A DNA stretch of 64,000 nucleotides from Parelaphostrongylus tenuis (Eukaryota > Nematoda > Chromadorea > Rhabditida > Metastrongylidae): positions 1 through 64,000 of the forward strand of contig JAHQIW010005848.1 in assembly GCA_019055375.1 (NCBI GenBank), written 5' to 3'. The notes below the pieces were generated by a model, which ran no database searches, was not told the origin of the DNA, and was given only the letters and a program-made list of their open reading frames with translations. The position numbers and the translations under genes were made by a program. This document shows, in pieces, positions 1 through 12,046 of this stretch; position 1 is the stretch's first letter; every line of letters begins with the position of its first letter.

Positions 1-3000
1 GGCGGCGCGGCCCCGTCGTGCGGATCGGCGGCATGGCGGGCTGAGGTCGGCCGGTCTGGCCGCGCGCGGTCGCCGGGCGGCTGCAGGCACGCGCCAGCGT
101 ACGGTCGCCGTCGACGGCTGCACGTAGTCCACGCGGCGCCGCCAGACGCCGGGTCGGGTGGAGGGAGCGGCGGCTCGTTGGCGGCCGCGGCCCGAGCCGG
201 CGCGACAATCGCCTCGCGACCACGCTCAGGTTCGCGGCTCGCGGGCCACGGCGCCGGGCGGCGCCGGGCGGTAGAGCCCCGGCGGACGCCGGCGCGGCGT
301 CGTACGGGCGAGACGGCAGGCGCGGCGGCCGCGACGCGCGCGCACCAGGCGCCCAGCCGCGAGCGTCGGCGCGGGTGCCCGGCGGACAGCAGGCGGCACA
401 CGCGCGCAGGCCCGCCGGACGCACACCGATTCGAGGCCCGGCAGCGGCATCGGCTCGGAGGCCGGAATCTGGCGGTCGGCCGGCCGAGGGCGTCGGTACG
501 GCGTCGCGGCCGGCGCTCGGGACGGCGGTCGGGCCGGCGAGCGTCGGCGGCGGGCGCCGATCCCGCGGGGCATCTACCGGCGGTTCGTTCTGTCCGGCGC
601 GCGGGCTCCGGCGCGCGGAGCGGCCGCACGGCGCCGGCGGCCCCGGCGTCTGGCGGAGACGGCTGCCGCCGACCGCCGCCGGAGGGCCCGCGTTTCGCTA
701 GCCACGCCGGCGCGGGCGGCGGCACCCGAGCGGTCTAGGCTCGCCTCGGCTGGGCCGTCGCGGCGGTACAGGGCTCGTCGGCGTCGCGCGCCGTCGGTCG
801 GGCGGCGTCGTCGGCGGGGCTGGCGGGCCTCACGCGCACGCCAAGACGACCCGTCCGCAGTTCACGGCCCCTGGCGCGGCTGGCGGCGGCTCGGCTCGGC
901 GTTCGGCGGGGACCGGTCGGTACCGGTCCGCTGGCACGCCGACCGCCCGGCACGGGACGCCGGCGGACGGCGACGGTCCCGGCCGCGGCCGCACGCAGAA
1001 CCGCACTCGCGGTCTCGCAGGAGGCGAGTCGGGCGCCGGATCGCAGGCCGGACGGTCTCGGACGTCGGCGCCCGGCCGCGGCCGGAGCCCGGCGCGCTCC
1101 GGACCCGGTCGCAGGTCGCGCTGGTCGGCCGCCTGACCACGCGGGCGGCCGCGCGCGGCATGGCGTCGGGCGGCACAGGCCGGACGGCGGTCCCGTGCGC
1201 CGGCGGCAAGCACGACGCGTCCGCCGGCCGTGAGCAGGCGTCGCCCCGCGGGGTGCAGGGGCGACGGCGGCGGCAGGACGCGCCGGCGGCGCGGTCGCTG
1301 TACAGGCGCGGCGGCCCGGTAGGCACGGCGACGGTATTCGCGACGGGTCGCCGGGGCGGCCGCGGGCGCGGACGAGTCGAGCCACGCCGCGCGGCACCGG
1401 CCGGCCGCACCCCAGCCCACCTCGCGACGCTCGACGCGCGTACGCGGCGCGGGGGGCGAGGACGGACGCCCCGCAGGCGGCGGCGCGCGGCGACGTCCGT
1501 CGCACGCGCAGAGGACGCGTGCGCACGTCGCCGCCGCTACGGCGGGCCGGCGCGGCGAGGCAGGCAGGCTGCTGTGCGCGGCGGGGCTCCGGCGTCGCGA
1601 CGCGGTTTCGCGGCGCGGCGGCCGGTCGTCCAGCGTCGGCGGCGGGCGCTCGGCGCACTGGCGGCGGGGCGGCCGTGCGCGGCGACGCGAGAGGCGGCTT
1701 CCCGGCGCGGCCGGTCTCGCGCCTGGACGGCGCCGCGTGCGTCGGCCGGACCGCGGCGCGGCCCGTCTCCGGGAGGCCCGCAGTCGGCGGAGGCCCGCGG
1801 AAGATCGCGCCACGGCGTCGGCGGCGCACGACAGTGCGGCCAGGCCGCGCCGCGAGCGGGGCGCGCGCGCACGCCGGCCGAGGCCGCGACGGACAGGCCT
1901 ACGGCCGAGCGGCCGGCAGAGGGCCGGCCGAGGCGCCTCCGGAACGACAGCGTTCGAGCGCGGTCCGGCACTGCGGGCTCGCGCCCGCCCGCGCGGCGCG
2001 CGGCGGCGGCGCGAGCGAGGCGGTTCGCGGCCGGTCGGCGCCCGCGGCGCGAGGCGTACTCTGACGCGCCGGGGCGGTAGAACCGCGCGGCCGCCGCGGC
2101 GCAGTGCACGCGGCGGGACGTACGCAGTCGACGGCGGTCGCGGCGCGGGTCGTCTCTACGGCGCGGTTTTCCGCCGGACCGGCGGCTGCTTCGATCGGCG
2201 GACCAACGGTACGCGCGCAGCGCGGCCGGTCGGCCTCGCGGCGTCCCGGCACGTCACAGCGCGGCGGACTGTCCGGCTGAGGCCTTTCGCCTGAGTGCCG
2301 CCGGTCGGCGTACGGCGGTAGGTTCCAGAGACAGCTGCGCCGTCGCACGCGCGGACCACGGGTACGGGAACCGCGCACGGCCGGGTCCGGCGGTCGCGTG
2401 CGGCGGCGGCACGGAGGCACAGACAGAGGTAGTTCGGCGAGGCGCTCGCGGTCGGCGCGCGCGGCGTGCGCGAGACGCCCGGCCAGAGGCGTAGCGGCTC
2501 CGAAGGCGGCGGGTCGGCGGAGGCGCCGGCGCCTCCGCGGCGGTCGGCGGGCGTAAGTCGGACGGCCGCGGTAGTTGACGCATGGCAGTAGGCCGGCGCC
2601 GCGTAGGAGGCGTCAGAACAGGCACGCGAGGTCGGGAGCCGAGGCCAGCCGCGCTAGGTTCGAGGCGAGGCACGTTCAGGCGGCGGGAGGGGAGCGTCGG
2701 ACCGGCGACGGCAGCGGGGCGGCGTAGGCGCCGAGCGGCGCAGGCCCCGCCTGGCGGCGAGGCTAGAGGCTGGACGGCGGCGGAAGCACTACGCGACGGC
2801 GGCGGCAGCTCACGAGTAGCACGGACGTAGGCCCAGGAGTGCGGGCCGGCGGAGGTCCCCCAGCAGAGGACGGCCGGCAGCCGCGGACTGCCGACGCGCG
2901 GCGCGCGAGGCCAGCGGCACGCGCCCGGCGCGGCGTCGCAGAGCGTCGGGCGGAGGCGCGGCATCCTGACGCCGCGTCGCACACGGCGATCGGTCGACGG

Positions 3001-4860
3001 CACTAACGGCGACAGCGGCGGGGGGGGGGCCGCGATCGGCGGCGCGCGGAGGCAGCCGGCAGCGGCAGTACGCGAATTCGGCCAGGTACTCGGCGGCCGC
3101 GGCGAGGCCCGACAGGACGGACCGCGGCGAGCGTCGCGCCGCGTAGGCAGAGGAGCGGTCGGCGCCGGGACTGGCTGGCTCGGCGGCCGTGCGCGCGCGC
3201 GGCCGGCGGAGGCAGGCGGCACAGGACGGCGGCGCGGGAAGGCGCCCGGTTCCGCGGCCCAGCGTCGGAAGGACAGGCGGACGGCGGGGCGTACGGCGGT
3301 CCACGAGGCGCGCAGGCTCGGCGGCGGTCGACCGCCGCGGCTGCCCGGAACAGGCGTCCCGGAGGCGGCGCGGCGGCCCGGCGGTAGCACGCGCACGGGG
3401 GGACCGGCGGCCGCTACGCGGCGGGCGGCGGCCGGCGGCGGTCGCGCCGGTCCGCCGGGGGAACGACGCGCCCCGTTCGCGGCGGACGGCGGCTTCTGTC
3501 GGACGGCACCCCAACGGGACCGACGCGGCTGAGACGTTCGGAGCGCGAACCGCGGTACCCGAAACCCGCGGAGCGCCGCGGCGAGCGACGCGCACGGACA
3601 AGGACGCGCGCCCCAGTCAGGCGTGGACGGCCGCGCGGGCCGAGTCCGGCGCAGGCGCGGGTCCGGCGCCGGCCGCGCGCCTGGTCGCGGAGGACGTAGC
3701 CCGCGGTTCGTCGGAGACGCACGCGGCGGAGCAACCGTCCAGACGCGCCCGCGCGTCTGCGCCGCTGACGCGCCCGGCGGTCGCGAGCCGCCGCGATTGT
3801 CGGCGGTCTGACCCCGACGCTCAGCGATCGGCGGCGGCGGCCGGCGGACACGCGCCGTCGGCGTCTGCGGCGCGCCAGGCCCGGACGGCTCGCGGCGGCG
3901 GCCGACGGACCGGCAGGCCGGCCGTCCAGTCGGAGCCACGCCGGCAGCGTCCGGCGGCGGCCACGCGCGGAGCGGCGGCGCGCCGACGGCGGCACGGCGA
4001 CAGACGAGGCCGGACCAGGCACGAGGCACCTGAGGCGCCGGCGTACGGCCGGAGGAGAGAGCGGCCGGAGGCCAGCGGCACGCCGGCGGCGCGGAGGCGA
4101 GGCGACCGGGCAGCCCGGGACGGAAGCTCGGGCCAGAGCAGAGGCGCGGGACGTCTTCGGCGACCGCCCGGCGCGTCGCGCAGAGGCCGGAGCGAGCCGG
4201 CCCGCGTCAAGGGACGGACAGCGGAGCTGGTACTCGGCCGGCTGAGGCTGGCGGCGGCGGATTGGCTTGCCGGACGCTGCACGGGACGCGGTCGACAAAC
4301 GCGCGGCGGACGCCGTTCCCGCGTGCGCCGGGAGGAGGTCGCGGTGGAGCGGCGTCGGCTACTGGCGTCAGGCGACGGCGAGCGTCAGGAACGGAGATCG
4401 GCGGAGCGTGGACAGCGTCGGCGCCCGGCGGGCTCGGGGTCGGCGAGGTCCCGGCGCGGACGCCGGCACGGCCTGCTCGCGGCGGCCCGGCGCGGCGCGA
4501 GGCGCGGCGGCCCTGGCGCGTCGGTGCGGGCGGCGCGCGGCGTCGGCGCGGCATTTCGTCCGCGGCGGGCGCGCCTCGCCGTCACGGCGGCGGCGCTGCG
4601 GCGTCGTCGCTTGGGCGGCGCGGCGTGCCGGCCGGCGCGCGTCGGGCCGCGGCGCACGGCGCATGCCTGGCGGACCGCGTGCGCAGTCGCGGACGCCTCC
4701 GGCACTGCGGCCCCGGAGCCCCCGGCGCGACCGGCGGCCGGACGGGCGGGCGGTCTGGGGCCGCACGGAGGCGGCGTCGGGTCCCGCCGCCGCGGCGGCG
4801 CGCCGGCGGTTTAACGCTTGGTCCCGGTCGTAGGAGCAGCCGACTGCCCGCGCGGCCGCG
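1..4860. other. GC-rich non-coding block, mixed sequence
   Basis: About 4.9 kb of very GC-rich sequence dominated by CGG, GCC and GGCC-like words, with scattered A and T and a run of nine or so G at about 3,020. Long open frames exist on both strands and in several phases at once, which is what a lack of A/T-containing stop codons produces. None shows a recognisable domain, a hydrophobic segment or a codon preference; they are rich in R, A, G and P. I see no splice signals, RNA genes or repeats of defined period. The block grades into the CG repeat that follows. It may be real GC-rich satellite or a low-quality consensus. Confidence 0.7.
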
Positions 4861-7800
4861 CCGCGCGGCTGCCTGCGCGGTCGGCGTCGGAACGCCGCGC
4901 GACGGCGCGCCGGACCCGCGTCGGCGGACGCCGGCGCGGCTGCCCGGCACCGCACGGCCCCCTGGTCGGCCCGGTCGGCTCGCGGTTCGGCCGTCGGCGG
5001 CGCGGCGCGCTCGGCGGCGGCGCCCGACCGGCTGCGTCGCCGTCGCGGCGCGCGGCGCGCCGACCCGCGCGTCTCGCGCCGGCGGTCGGACCCGCGCGCG
5101 TCCGTCGCGAACCGCGCGGCCCGTCGCGGGCACCGCGCCGCTCGCGCGCGTCGCGGCGCCGCGCCGCGCGGCGCGCTCGCCGCGCGCGCGCGCGCGCGCC
5201 GCGCCGCGGCCGCGCGCGCCCGCCGCGCGCCGGCGCGCGCGCGCGCGCGCGCGCGCGCGCGCGCGCCGCCGCGCGCGCGCGCGCGCGCTCGCGCGCCGCG
5301 CAGCGCGCGCGCGCGCGCGCGCGCGCCGCGCGCCGCGCCGCCGCGCGCGCGCGCGCGCGCGCCGGCGCGTCGCGCGCGCCGGCCGCCGCGCGCGCCGCGC
5401 CGCGCGCCCGCGCGCGCCGCGCCGCGCGCGCGCGCGCGCCGCGCGCGCGCCGCTCGCCGCCGCGCGCCGCGCGCGCGCGCGCGCGCGCCGCGCGCGCGCG
5501 CGCGCCGCCGCGCGCCGCGGCGCGCGCCGCGCGCGGCGCGCCGCGCGCTCGCCGCGCGCGCGCGCGGCGCGCGCCGCCGCGCGCGCGCGCGCCGCCGCGC
5601 GCGCCGCGCGCCGCGCGCGCCGCGCGCGCGCCGCCGTCGCGCGCGCGCGCGCCGCGCGCGCGCGCGCGCGCGCCGCGCGCGCGCGCGCCGCGCGCGCGCG
5701 TCGCGCGCGCCGGCGCGCGCGCGCGCGCGCGCGCGCGCGCGTCCGCGCGCCGCGCGCGCGCGCGCGCGCCGCCGCGCGCGCCGCGCGCGCGCGCGCGCGC
5801 GCGCCGCGCGCGTCCGCGCGCGCGCGCGCGCCGCCGCGCGCGCCCGCGCGCGCCGCGCGCGCGCCGCGCGCCGCGCGCGCGCGCGCGCGCCGCGCCGCGC
5901 GCCGCCGCTCGCGCGCGCGCGCGCGCGCGCGCGCGCCGCGCTCGCGCGCGCGCCGCGCGCCGCGCGCGCCGCGCGCCGCGCGCGCGCGCGCGGCGCCGCC
6001 GCGCGCGCGCGCCGCGCCGCTCGCGCCCGCGCCGCGCGTCGCGCCGCGCGCGCCGCGCCGCGCGCGCGCCGCGCGCCGCGCGCGTCGCGCGCCGCGCGCG
6101 CCGCGCGCGCCGCGCCGCGCGCGCGCGCGCGCGCGCGCGCGCGCGCGCCGCGCGCGTCGCGCGCGCGCGCGCGCGCGCGCCGCCGCCGTCGCGCGCCGCG
6201 CGCGCGCGCGCGCGCGCGCGCGTCGCGCGCGCGCGCGCCCGCGCGCGCCGCGCGCGCCGCGCGTCGCGCGCGCCGCCGCGCGCGCGCTCGCGCCGCGCGC
6301 GCGCGCGCGCCGCGCGCGCCGCGCGCGCGCCGCGCGCGCGCGCGCGCGCGCCCGTCGCGCCGCGCGCGCGCGCGCGCCGCGCGCGCGCGCGCGCGCGCGC
6401 GTCGCGCGCGCGCGCGCGCCGCGCGCCGCGCGCGCGCCCGCGCGCGCGCGCGCGCGCCGCGCGCGCCGCGCGCGCGCGCGCGCGCGCGCGCGCGCGCGCG
6501 CGCGCGCGCGCCGCGCGCGCGCGCGCCGCGCGCCGCGCGCGCGCGCGCGCGCGCGCGCGCGCGCGCGCGCGCCGCGCGCGCGCGCGCGCGCCGCGCGCGC
6601 GCCGCGCGCGCGCGCGCGCGCGCGCGCGCCGCGCCGCGCGCGCGCGCGCCGCGCGCGCGCGGCGCGCCGCGCGCGCGCCGCGCCGCGCGCGCGCGCCGCG
6701 CGGCGCGCCGCGCGCGCGCCGCGCGCGCGCGCGCGCGCCGCGCGCGCCGCGCGCCGCGCGCGCGCGCCGCGCGCGCGCGCCGCGCGCGCGCGCGCGCGCG
6801 CGCGCGCGCGCGCGCGCCGCGCCGCGCGCGCGCGCGCGCGCGCGCCGCGCGCCGCGCGCCGCGCGCGCGCGCGCGCCGCGCGCGCGCGCGCGCGCGCGCG
6901 CGCGCGCCGCGCGCGCGCGCGCGCGCGCGCCGCGCGCGCGCGCGCCGCGCCGCGCGCGCGCGCGCGCGCGCGCGCGCGCGCGCGCGCGCGCGCGCGCCGC
7001 GCGCGCGCGCGCGCGCGCGCCGCGCGCGCGCGCGCGCGCGCCCGCGCGCGCGCGCGCGCGCGCGCGCCGCGCGCGCCGCGCGCGCCGCGCGCGCGCGCCG
7101 CGCGCGCCGCGCGGCCGCGCGCGCGCGCGCGCGCGCGCGCGCGCGCGCGCGCGCCGCGCGCGCCGCCGCGCGCGCGCGCGCCGCGCGCGCGCGCGCGCGC
7201 GCGCGCCGCGCGCGCGCGCCGCGCGCGCGCGCGCGCGCGCGCGCCGCCGCGCGCCGCGCGCCGCGCGCGCGCGCGCGCGCGCGCGCGCGCGCGCGCGCGC
7301 GCGCGCCGCGCGCGCGCGCCGCGCGCCGCGCGCGCCGCGCGCGCGCGCGCGCGCGCGCGCCGCGCGCCGCCGCGCGCGCGCGCGCGCGCGCGCGCCGCGC
7401 GCGCGCGCCGCGCGCGCGCCGCGCGCGCGCGCGCCGCGCGCGCGCGCGCGCCGCGCGCGCGCCGCGCGCGCGCGCGCGCCGCCGCGCGCGCGCGCGCGCC
7501 GCCGCGCGCGCGCGCGCGCGCCGCGCGCCGCGCGCGCCGCGCGCCGCCGCGCGCGTCGCGCGCGCGCGCGCGCGCGCCGCGCGCGCGCGCCGCGCGCGCC
7601 GCGCGCCGCGCGCGCGCGCCGCGCGCGCGCGCGCGCGCGCGCCGCGCGCGCGCGCGCGCCGCGCGCGCCGCGCGCCGCGCGCGCGCCGGCGCGCGCGCGC
7701 GCCGCGCGCGCGCGCGCGCGCGCCGCGCGCGCGCCGCGCGCGCGCGCCGCGCGCGCCGCGCGCGCGCGCGCGCGCGCCGCGCGCGCCGCGCGCGCGCGCG

Positions 7801-9862
7801 CCGCGCGCCGCGCGCGCGCCGTCGCCGCGCGCGCGCGCGCGCGCGCGCGCGCGCGCGCCGCGCGCGCGCGCGCGCGCGTCGCCGCGCGCGCGCGCGCGCC
7901 GCGCGCGCGCGCGCCGCGCGCGCGCGCCGCGCCGCGCGCCGCGCCGCGCGCGCGCGCGCGCGCGCGCGCGCGCGCGCCGCGCGCCGCGCGCGCGCGCGGC
8001 GCGCGCGCGCGCCGCGCGCGCCGCGCGCGCGCGCCGCGCGCCGCGCGCGCGCGCCGCGCGCGCCGCGCGCGCGCGCGCGCGGCGCGCGCGCGCGCGCGCG
8101 CGCCGCGCGCGCGCGCGCCGCGCGCGCGCGCGCGCGCCGCGCGCCGGCGCGCGCGCGCGCGCCGCGCGCGCCGCGCCGCGCGCGCGCGCCGCGCGGCGCG
8201 CGCGCGCGCGCCGCGCGCCGCGCGCGCGCGCGCGCCGCGCGCGCGCGCGCGCGCGCCGCGCGCGCGCGCGCGCGCGCGCGCCGCGCGCGCGCGCGCGCGC
8301 CGCGCGCGCGCGCGCCGCGCGCGCGCGCCGCGCGCGCGCGCCGCGCGCGCGCGCGCGCGCGCGCGCGCCGCGCGCGCGCCGCGCGCGCGCCGCGCGCGCG
8401 CGCGCGCCGCGCGCGCGCGCGCCGCGCGCGCGCGCGCGCGCGCGCGCGCGCGCGCGTCGCGCCGCGCGCGCGCCGCGCGCGCGCGCGCGCCGCGCGCGCG
8501 CGCGCGCGCGCGCGCGCCGCGCGCGCGCGCGCGCCGCGCGCGCGCGCGCCGCGCGCCGCGCGCGCGCGCGCGCGCGCGCGCCGCGCCGCGCGCGCGCGCG
8601 CCGCGCGCGCGCCGCGCGCGCGCGCGCGCGCGCCGCGCGCGCGCGCGCGCGCGCGCGCGCGCGCGCGCGCGCCGCGCGCCGCGCGCGCGCGCGCGCGCGC
8701 GCGCGCGCGCCGCGCGCGCGCCGCGCGCGCGCGCGCGCGCCGCGCGCGCGCGCGCGCGCGCGCCGCGCGCGCGCGCGCCGCGCGCGCGCCGCGCGCGCGC
8801 GCGCGCCGCGCGCGCGCGCGCGCCGCGCGCGCCGCGCGCGCGCGCGCGCGCGCGCGCGCGCCGCGCGCGCGCGCGCGCCGCGCGCGCGCGCCGCGCCGCG
8901 CGCGCGCGCGCGCGCGCGCGCGCCGCGCGCGCGCCGCGCGCCGCGCGCGCGCGCCGCGCGCGCGCGCGCGCGCGCGCGCCGCGCCGCGCGCCGCCGCGCG
9001 CGCGCCGCGCGCGCGCGCGCGCGCGCGCCGCGCGCGCGCGCCGCGCGCGCGCGCGCCGCGCGCGCCGCGCCGCGCGCGCGCGCCGCGCGCCGCGCGCGGC
9101 GCCGCGCGCGCGCGCGCGCGCGCGCGCGGCGCGCGCGCGCGCGCGCGCGCGCGCGCGCGCGCGCGCGCGCGCGCGCCGCGCGCGGCGCGCCGCGCCGCGC
9201 GCGCGCGCGCGCGCGCGCGCGCGCGCGCGCGCGCCGCGCGCGCGCGCGCCGCGCGCGCGCGCGCGCGCGCCGCGCGCGCCGCGCGCGCGCGCGCGCGCGC
9301 GCGCGCCGCGCGCCGCGCGCCGCGCGCGCGCGCGCCGCGCGCGCCGCGCGCGCGCGCGCGCGCGCGCGCGCGCGCCGCGCGCGCCGCGCCGCGCCGCGCG
9401 CGCGCGCGCGCGGCTCGCGCGCGCGCGCGCGCCGCGCGCGCCGCGCCGCGCGCGCGCGCGCGCGCGCGCGCGCGCGCGCGCCGCGCGCGCGCGCCGCGCG
9501 CGCGCCGCGCGCGCGCGCGCGCGCGCGCGCCGCGCGCGCGCGCGCGCGGCGCGCGCCGCCGCGCGCGGCGCGCGCGCGCGCGCGCGCGCGCGCGCGCTCG
9601 CCGCGCGCGCCGCGCGCTCGCGCGCGCGCCGCGCGCGCGCGCGCGCGCCGCGCGCGCGCGCGCGCGCGCGCCGCGCGCCGCCGCGCGCGCGCGCGCGCCG
9701 CGCGCCGCGCGCGCGCGCGCGCCGCGCGCGCGCGCGCGCGCGCGCGCGCGCGCGCGCCGCGCGCCGCGCGCGCGCGCGCGCGCGCGCGCGCGCGCCGCGC
9801 GCCGCCGCGCCGCGCGCGCGCCGCGCGCGCCGCGCGCGCGCGCGCGCGCGCTCGCCGTCGCG
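4861..9862. repeat. CG-dinucleotide low-complexity tract
   Basis: From about 5,160 the sequence is nearly pure alternating CG, interrupted mainly by CC phase slips and rarely by GG. After the single A at 5,302 I see no further A until 9,863, while isolated T is present (for example around 6,200-6,430 and 7,555). The tract is therefore strand-asymmetric: CC exceeds GG, and T occurs without A. Apparent reading frames of 1,700-1,950 codons cross it in most frames and consist of Arg-Ala alternation; they are composition artefacts. Perfect CG alternation can adopt Z-form DNA if it is real. Confidence 0.85.
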
Positions 9863-10138
9863 ACGCGCGCGTTCGCGCGGCGCGGCTCGCCCCGGCGGCG
9901 CGCGGGCGGGCGGCGCCGGCTGGGCGCCCTGGCCGGCGCGGCGTCTTCGGACGTTGCGGCGGGGGCCTGGCGCGCGGCGGGGCGCGCGCGCGCGCGCGGG
10001 CGGCGGCGCGCGCGGCGCGCGGTGCGCGGCCGTATGTCGCGCCGGAGCCTGGTCCTCCCAGCTGCGTAGGGCGGGCCGCGCGGCGGCCCGGCCCCGCGGC
10101 GCCGGCCTCGGAGCCCCCGGCTCCCCGCGTCCCAGGAG
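9863..10138. other. Right GC-rich shoulder of the CG tract
   Basis: About 275 bases of mixed GC-rich sequence like that at 1-4,860, ending abruptly near 10,138, where base composition changes within a few bases to ordinary AT-rich DNA. No gene is visible. Confidence 0.6.
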
Positions 10139-10460
10139 CTGGTACAACCCGGAACTCCTGCAACAAGACTGCTACACGCGAACCTGCTGTAGTATAAAAT
10201 TGCAGCACTACCTATTAGTTTATTAAGCTCCATTAGGCGTTTATCAAAAATTTATAACGAAGTTGATAAATATGAGAGCTGACGGTAATTTAAATTTACA
10301 TTTTGCAAAATCGACATTGTAGTGTTATTACCTTTTGTGTCACAATTTTCACTAACTTACTGAATTCGAGGTGATAGGACACAGAATTTCCACAAGAGGA
10401 ACTGATACGACACGGAACTTCTGCAACAAGACTGCTACAAAATAAATTTCAATTCACCAT
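10139..10460. repeat. GGAACT-CTGCAAC degenerate repeat, copy 1
   Basis: Short degenerate units such as GGAACTCCTGCAACAAGACT recur at 10,150-10,180 and 10,400-10,435, followed by a stretch containing TTATTAAGCTCCATTAG. The same units and the same TTATTAAGCTCCATTAG stretch reappear at about 45,116-45,330, so this is a dispersed repeat. It forms the AT-rich side of the junction with the GC block. Confidence 0.55.
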
Positions 10461-10467
10461 TCTAATA

Positions 10468-10858
10468 GTTGCCCATTAGGTAATGAAAAACTCATTCTTT
10501 AGTTGGCAGAATCATTATTCAGATAGTGACGAATCGGGCGTGTTACGCTTAAAACCTTCTAATCAAGGATCTGCGAATAATTAAGGGATCTCGGCTGACC
10601 AAAATGTTTTTGCACAGCATTCTTCATTTGCTTCTTTTCTTATATAAGCGCATTACATCCGCTATCTTCATTATGTGCATTCAACTGTCTGAGCGATTGA
10701 CACGGCGCTCAATAATATCAGTGACAGTTAAATTGTGCGCCAACACTTGCCCATTAGGTAAAAAAAACTCATTCGTTGATTTGCAGAATCATTATTAAGA
10801 TAGTGACGATCCGGACGTGTTACTCCTGAGATCCTAATCAAGGATCTGGCGAATAACC
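10468..10858 (+). repeat. Spaced direct repeat, about 115-bp units
   Basis: Bases 10,468-10,584 and 10,747-10,858 are diverged direct copies. Both start GCCCATTAGGTAA, run through CAGAATCATTATT and AGATAGTGACGA, and end CTAATCAAGGATCTG followed by GCGAATAA. The intervening 160 bases are unassigned. No coding content is visible. Confidence 0.65.
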
Positions 10859-10918
10859 AGTTAGAATCGGAGCGCCTGTACGCTTCCATGTGAGTGACTT
10901 TACACTTGTAGTCTTCGG

Positions 10919-12046
10919 AGAAACATTTCACTCTTGCATTAGATCAGTCACTGCTAACAACGGATTTGGCAATGAGCGCTTACACGAGCAGTGACATAGG
11001 CGTGGCAGCTTTTTGACTTCTCCAAATTTTGCACAACACTCTGCATTTGCTTCTTATTTAAACATCATTACATATACATAAACATCTGCATCTGCATTGT
11101 GTGCAAATGTAGATGTTTATGTAGATGTAATGATGTCCATATAAGAAGCAAATGTAGAGTGCTGTATAAAAACTTTATTGGGTATATTATAAGATCATAC
11201 CACAGCAAGAGGCGGTCAGATAAATGAATTCCGATTTTTGATACATTTGATACATTTGGGAAAATGACATAAACCACTAAAATGTTTGTAGCAGTCACAC
11301 GAATGGAATGACACTTTGATACACGAGTATAAAAGAAGAGTATTGTTTTGGCAACGTATCGTTTTAAAATTCCTAGAATTGATGGCGTATCACAAACATT
11401 CACCTTTGTCAGCAACATGGACCGTTAAAAAGGTGAGTAAGCAGAACCGCCTAGATTTATCGTCACGTCAGTCACATTCTTGTGAATGTCTCCTATAATG
11501 TAACATCTCGATGCACTTTTGATTGTACGAAGTGTAGGAATCTGGCACCTCATAGCAAGATTTGACTCCTAAATGCGGCTGCTTTTTCGATTTTGTCAAT
11601 TTATACCTGTGTTTAGGCATTTTCTCTCAATAATACATACGTTTTAATTTCGGTGTACTGAAGATTGCTGATGTTTTTGTTCCTGGAAAAGTAGCAATTC
11701 TATCCCACTACATCAGAAACTGAGAAAACGTGAGCAGAATTTGAACAATGGTACCTGAAGGAATGGCACATTCACCTTTGTTCAAGCAGTCTCTTACACG
11801 TGACCAACAGCCGTTTCCCATTTGGCATAAGTTTTACCTCGCTAGTCGGTTCATTTTCCCTTTGGAATGGCAAAACTGGTCATTAAATGTGTTCAAAGAG
11901 TTTCATATCAAATTAATCGAGTTATGTGCCCCTGAAACTTTAGGAGAAGTCAAAAAGGTGCCATGCCTATGTCACTCCCGTATAAGCTCTGATTGCCAAG
12001 TCCGCTGTTAGTAGTGACTGATCTAATGTAAAAGTGAAATGCTTCT
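10919..12046. mobile_element. Inverted-repeat element, about 1.1 kb
   Basis: Arms at 10,919-11,026 and 11,938-12,046 are inverted copies of each other. Both read, in opposite directions, through TAGATCAGTCACT, GGCAAT and a segment matching GAAGTCAAAAAG. The 0.9 kb between them has no credible coding region; the open frames at 11,068-11,418 (-) and 11,748-12,011 (+) show no family features. It is probably a non-autonomous DNA transposon. I could not define a target-site duplication or family. Confidence 0.55.
11033..11166. repeat. Palindrome with about 60-bp arms
   Basis: Left arm (about 11,033-11,098) and right arm (about 11,107-11,166) pair over about 60 bases. Shared words include CATTTGCTTCTTAT, CATCATTACAT and ACATAAACATCT. 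The short loop is around GTGTGCAAATG. It sits inside the larger inverted-repeat element and could fold into a long hairpin. It may be a MITE core or a nested insertion. Confidence 0.75.

Noticed and set aside
178..4029. Many overlapping open frames of 100-590 codons in the first 4 kb
   Set aside because: Same composition effect; frames exist on both strands over the same bases and encode R/A/G/P-rich sequence with no family resemblance.
4262..10233. Very long open frames (1,700-1,950 codons) on both strands, mostly Arg-Ala repeats
   Set aside because: They overlap in several frames of the same CG tract, which contains almost no A and few T, so stops cannot occur. No domain, signal or codon pattern is present.
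11068..11418. Minus-strand open frame of 116 codons
   Set aside because: It runs through the palindrome at 11,033-11,166 and is made of low-complexity H/L/M-rich sequence there.
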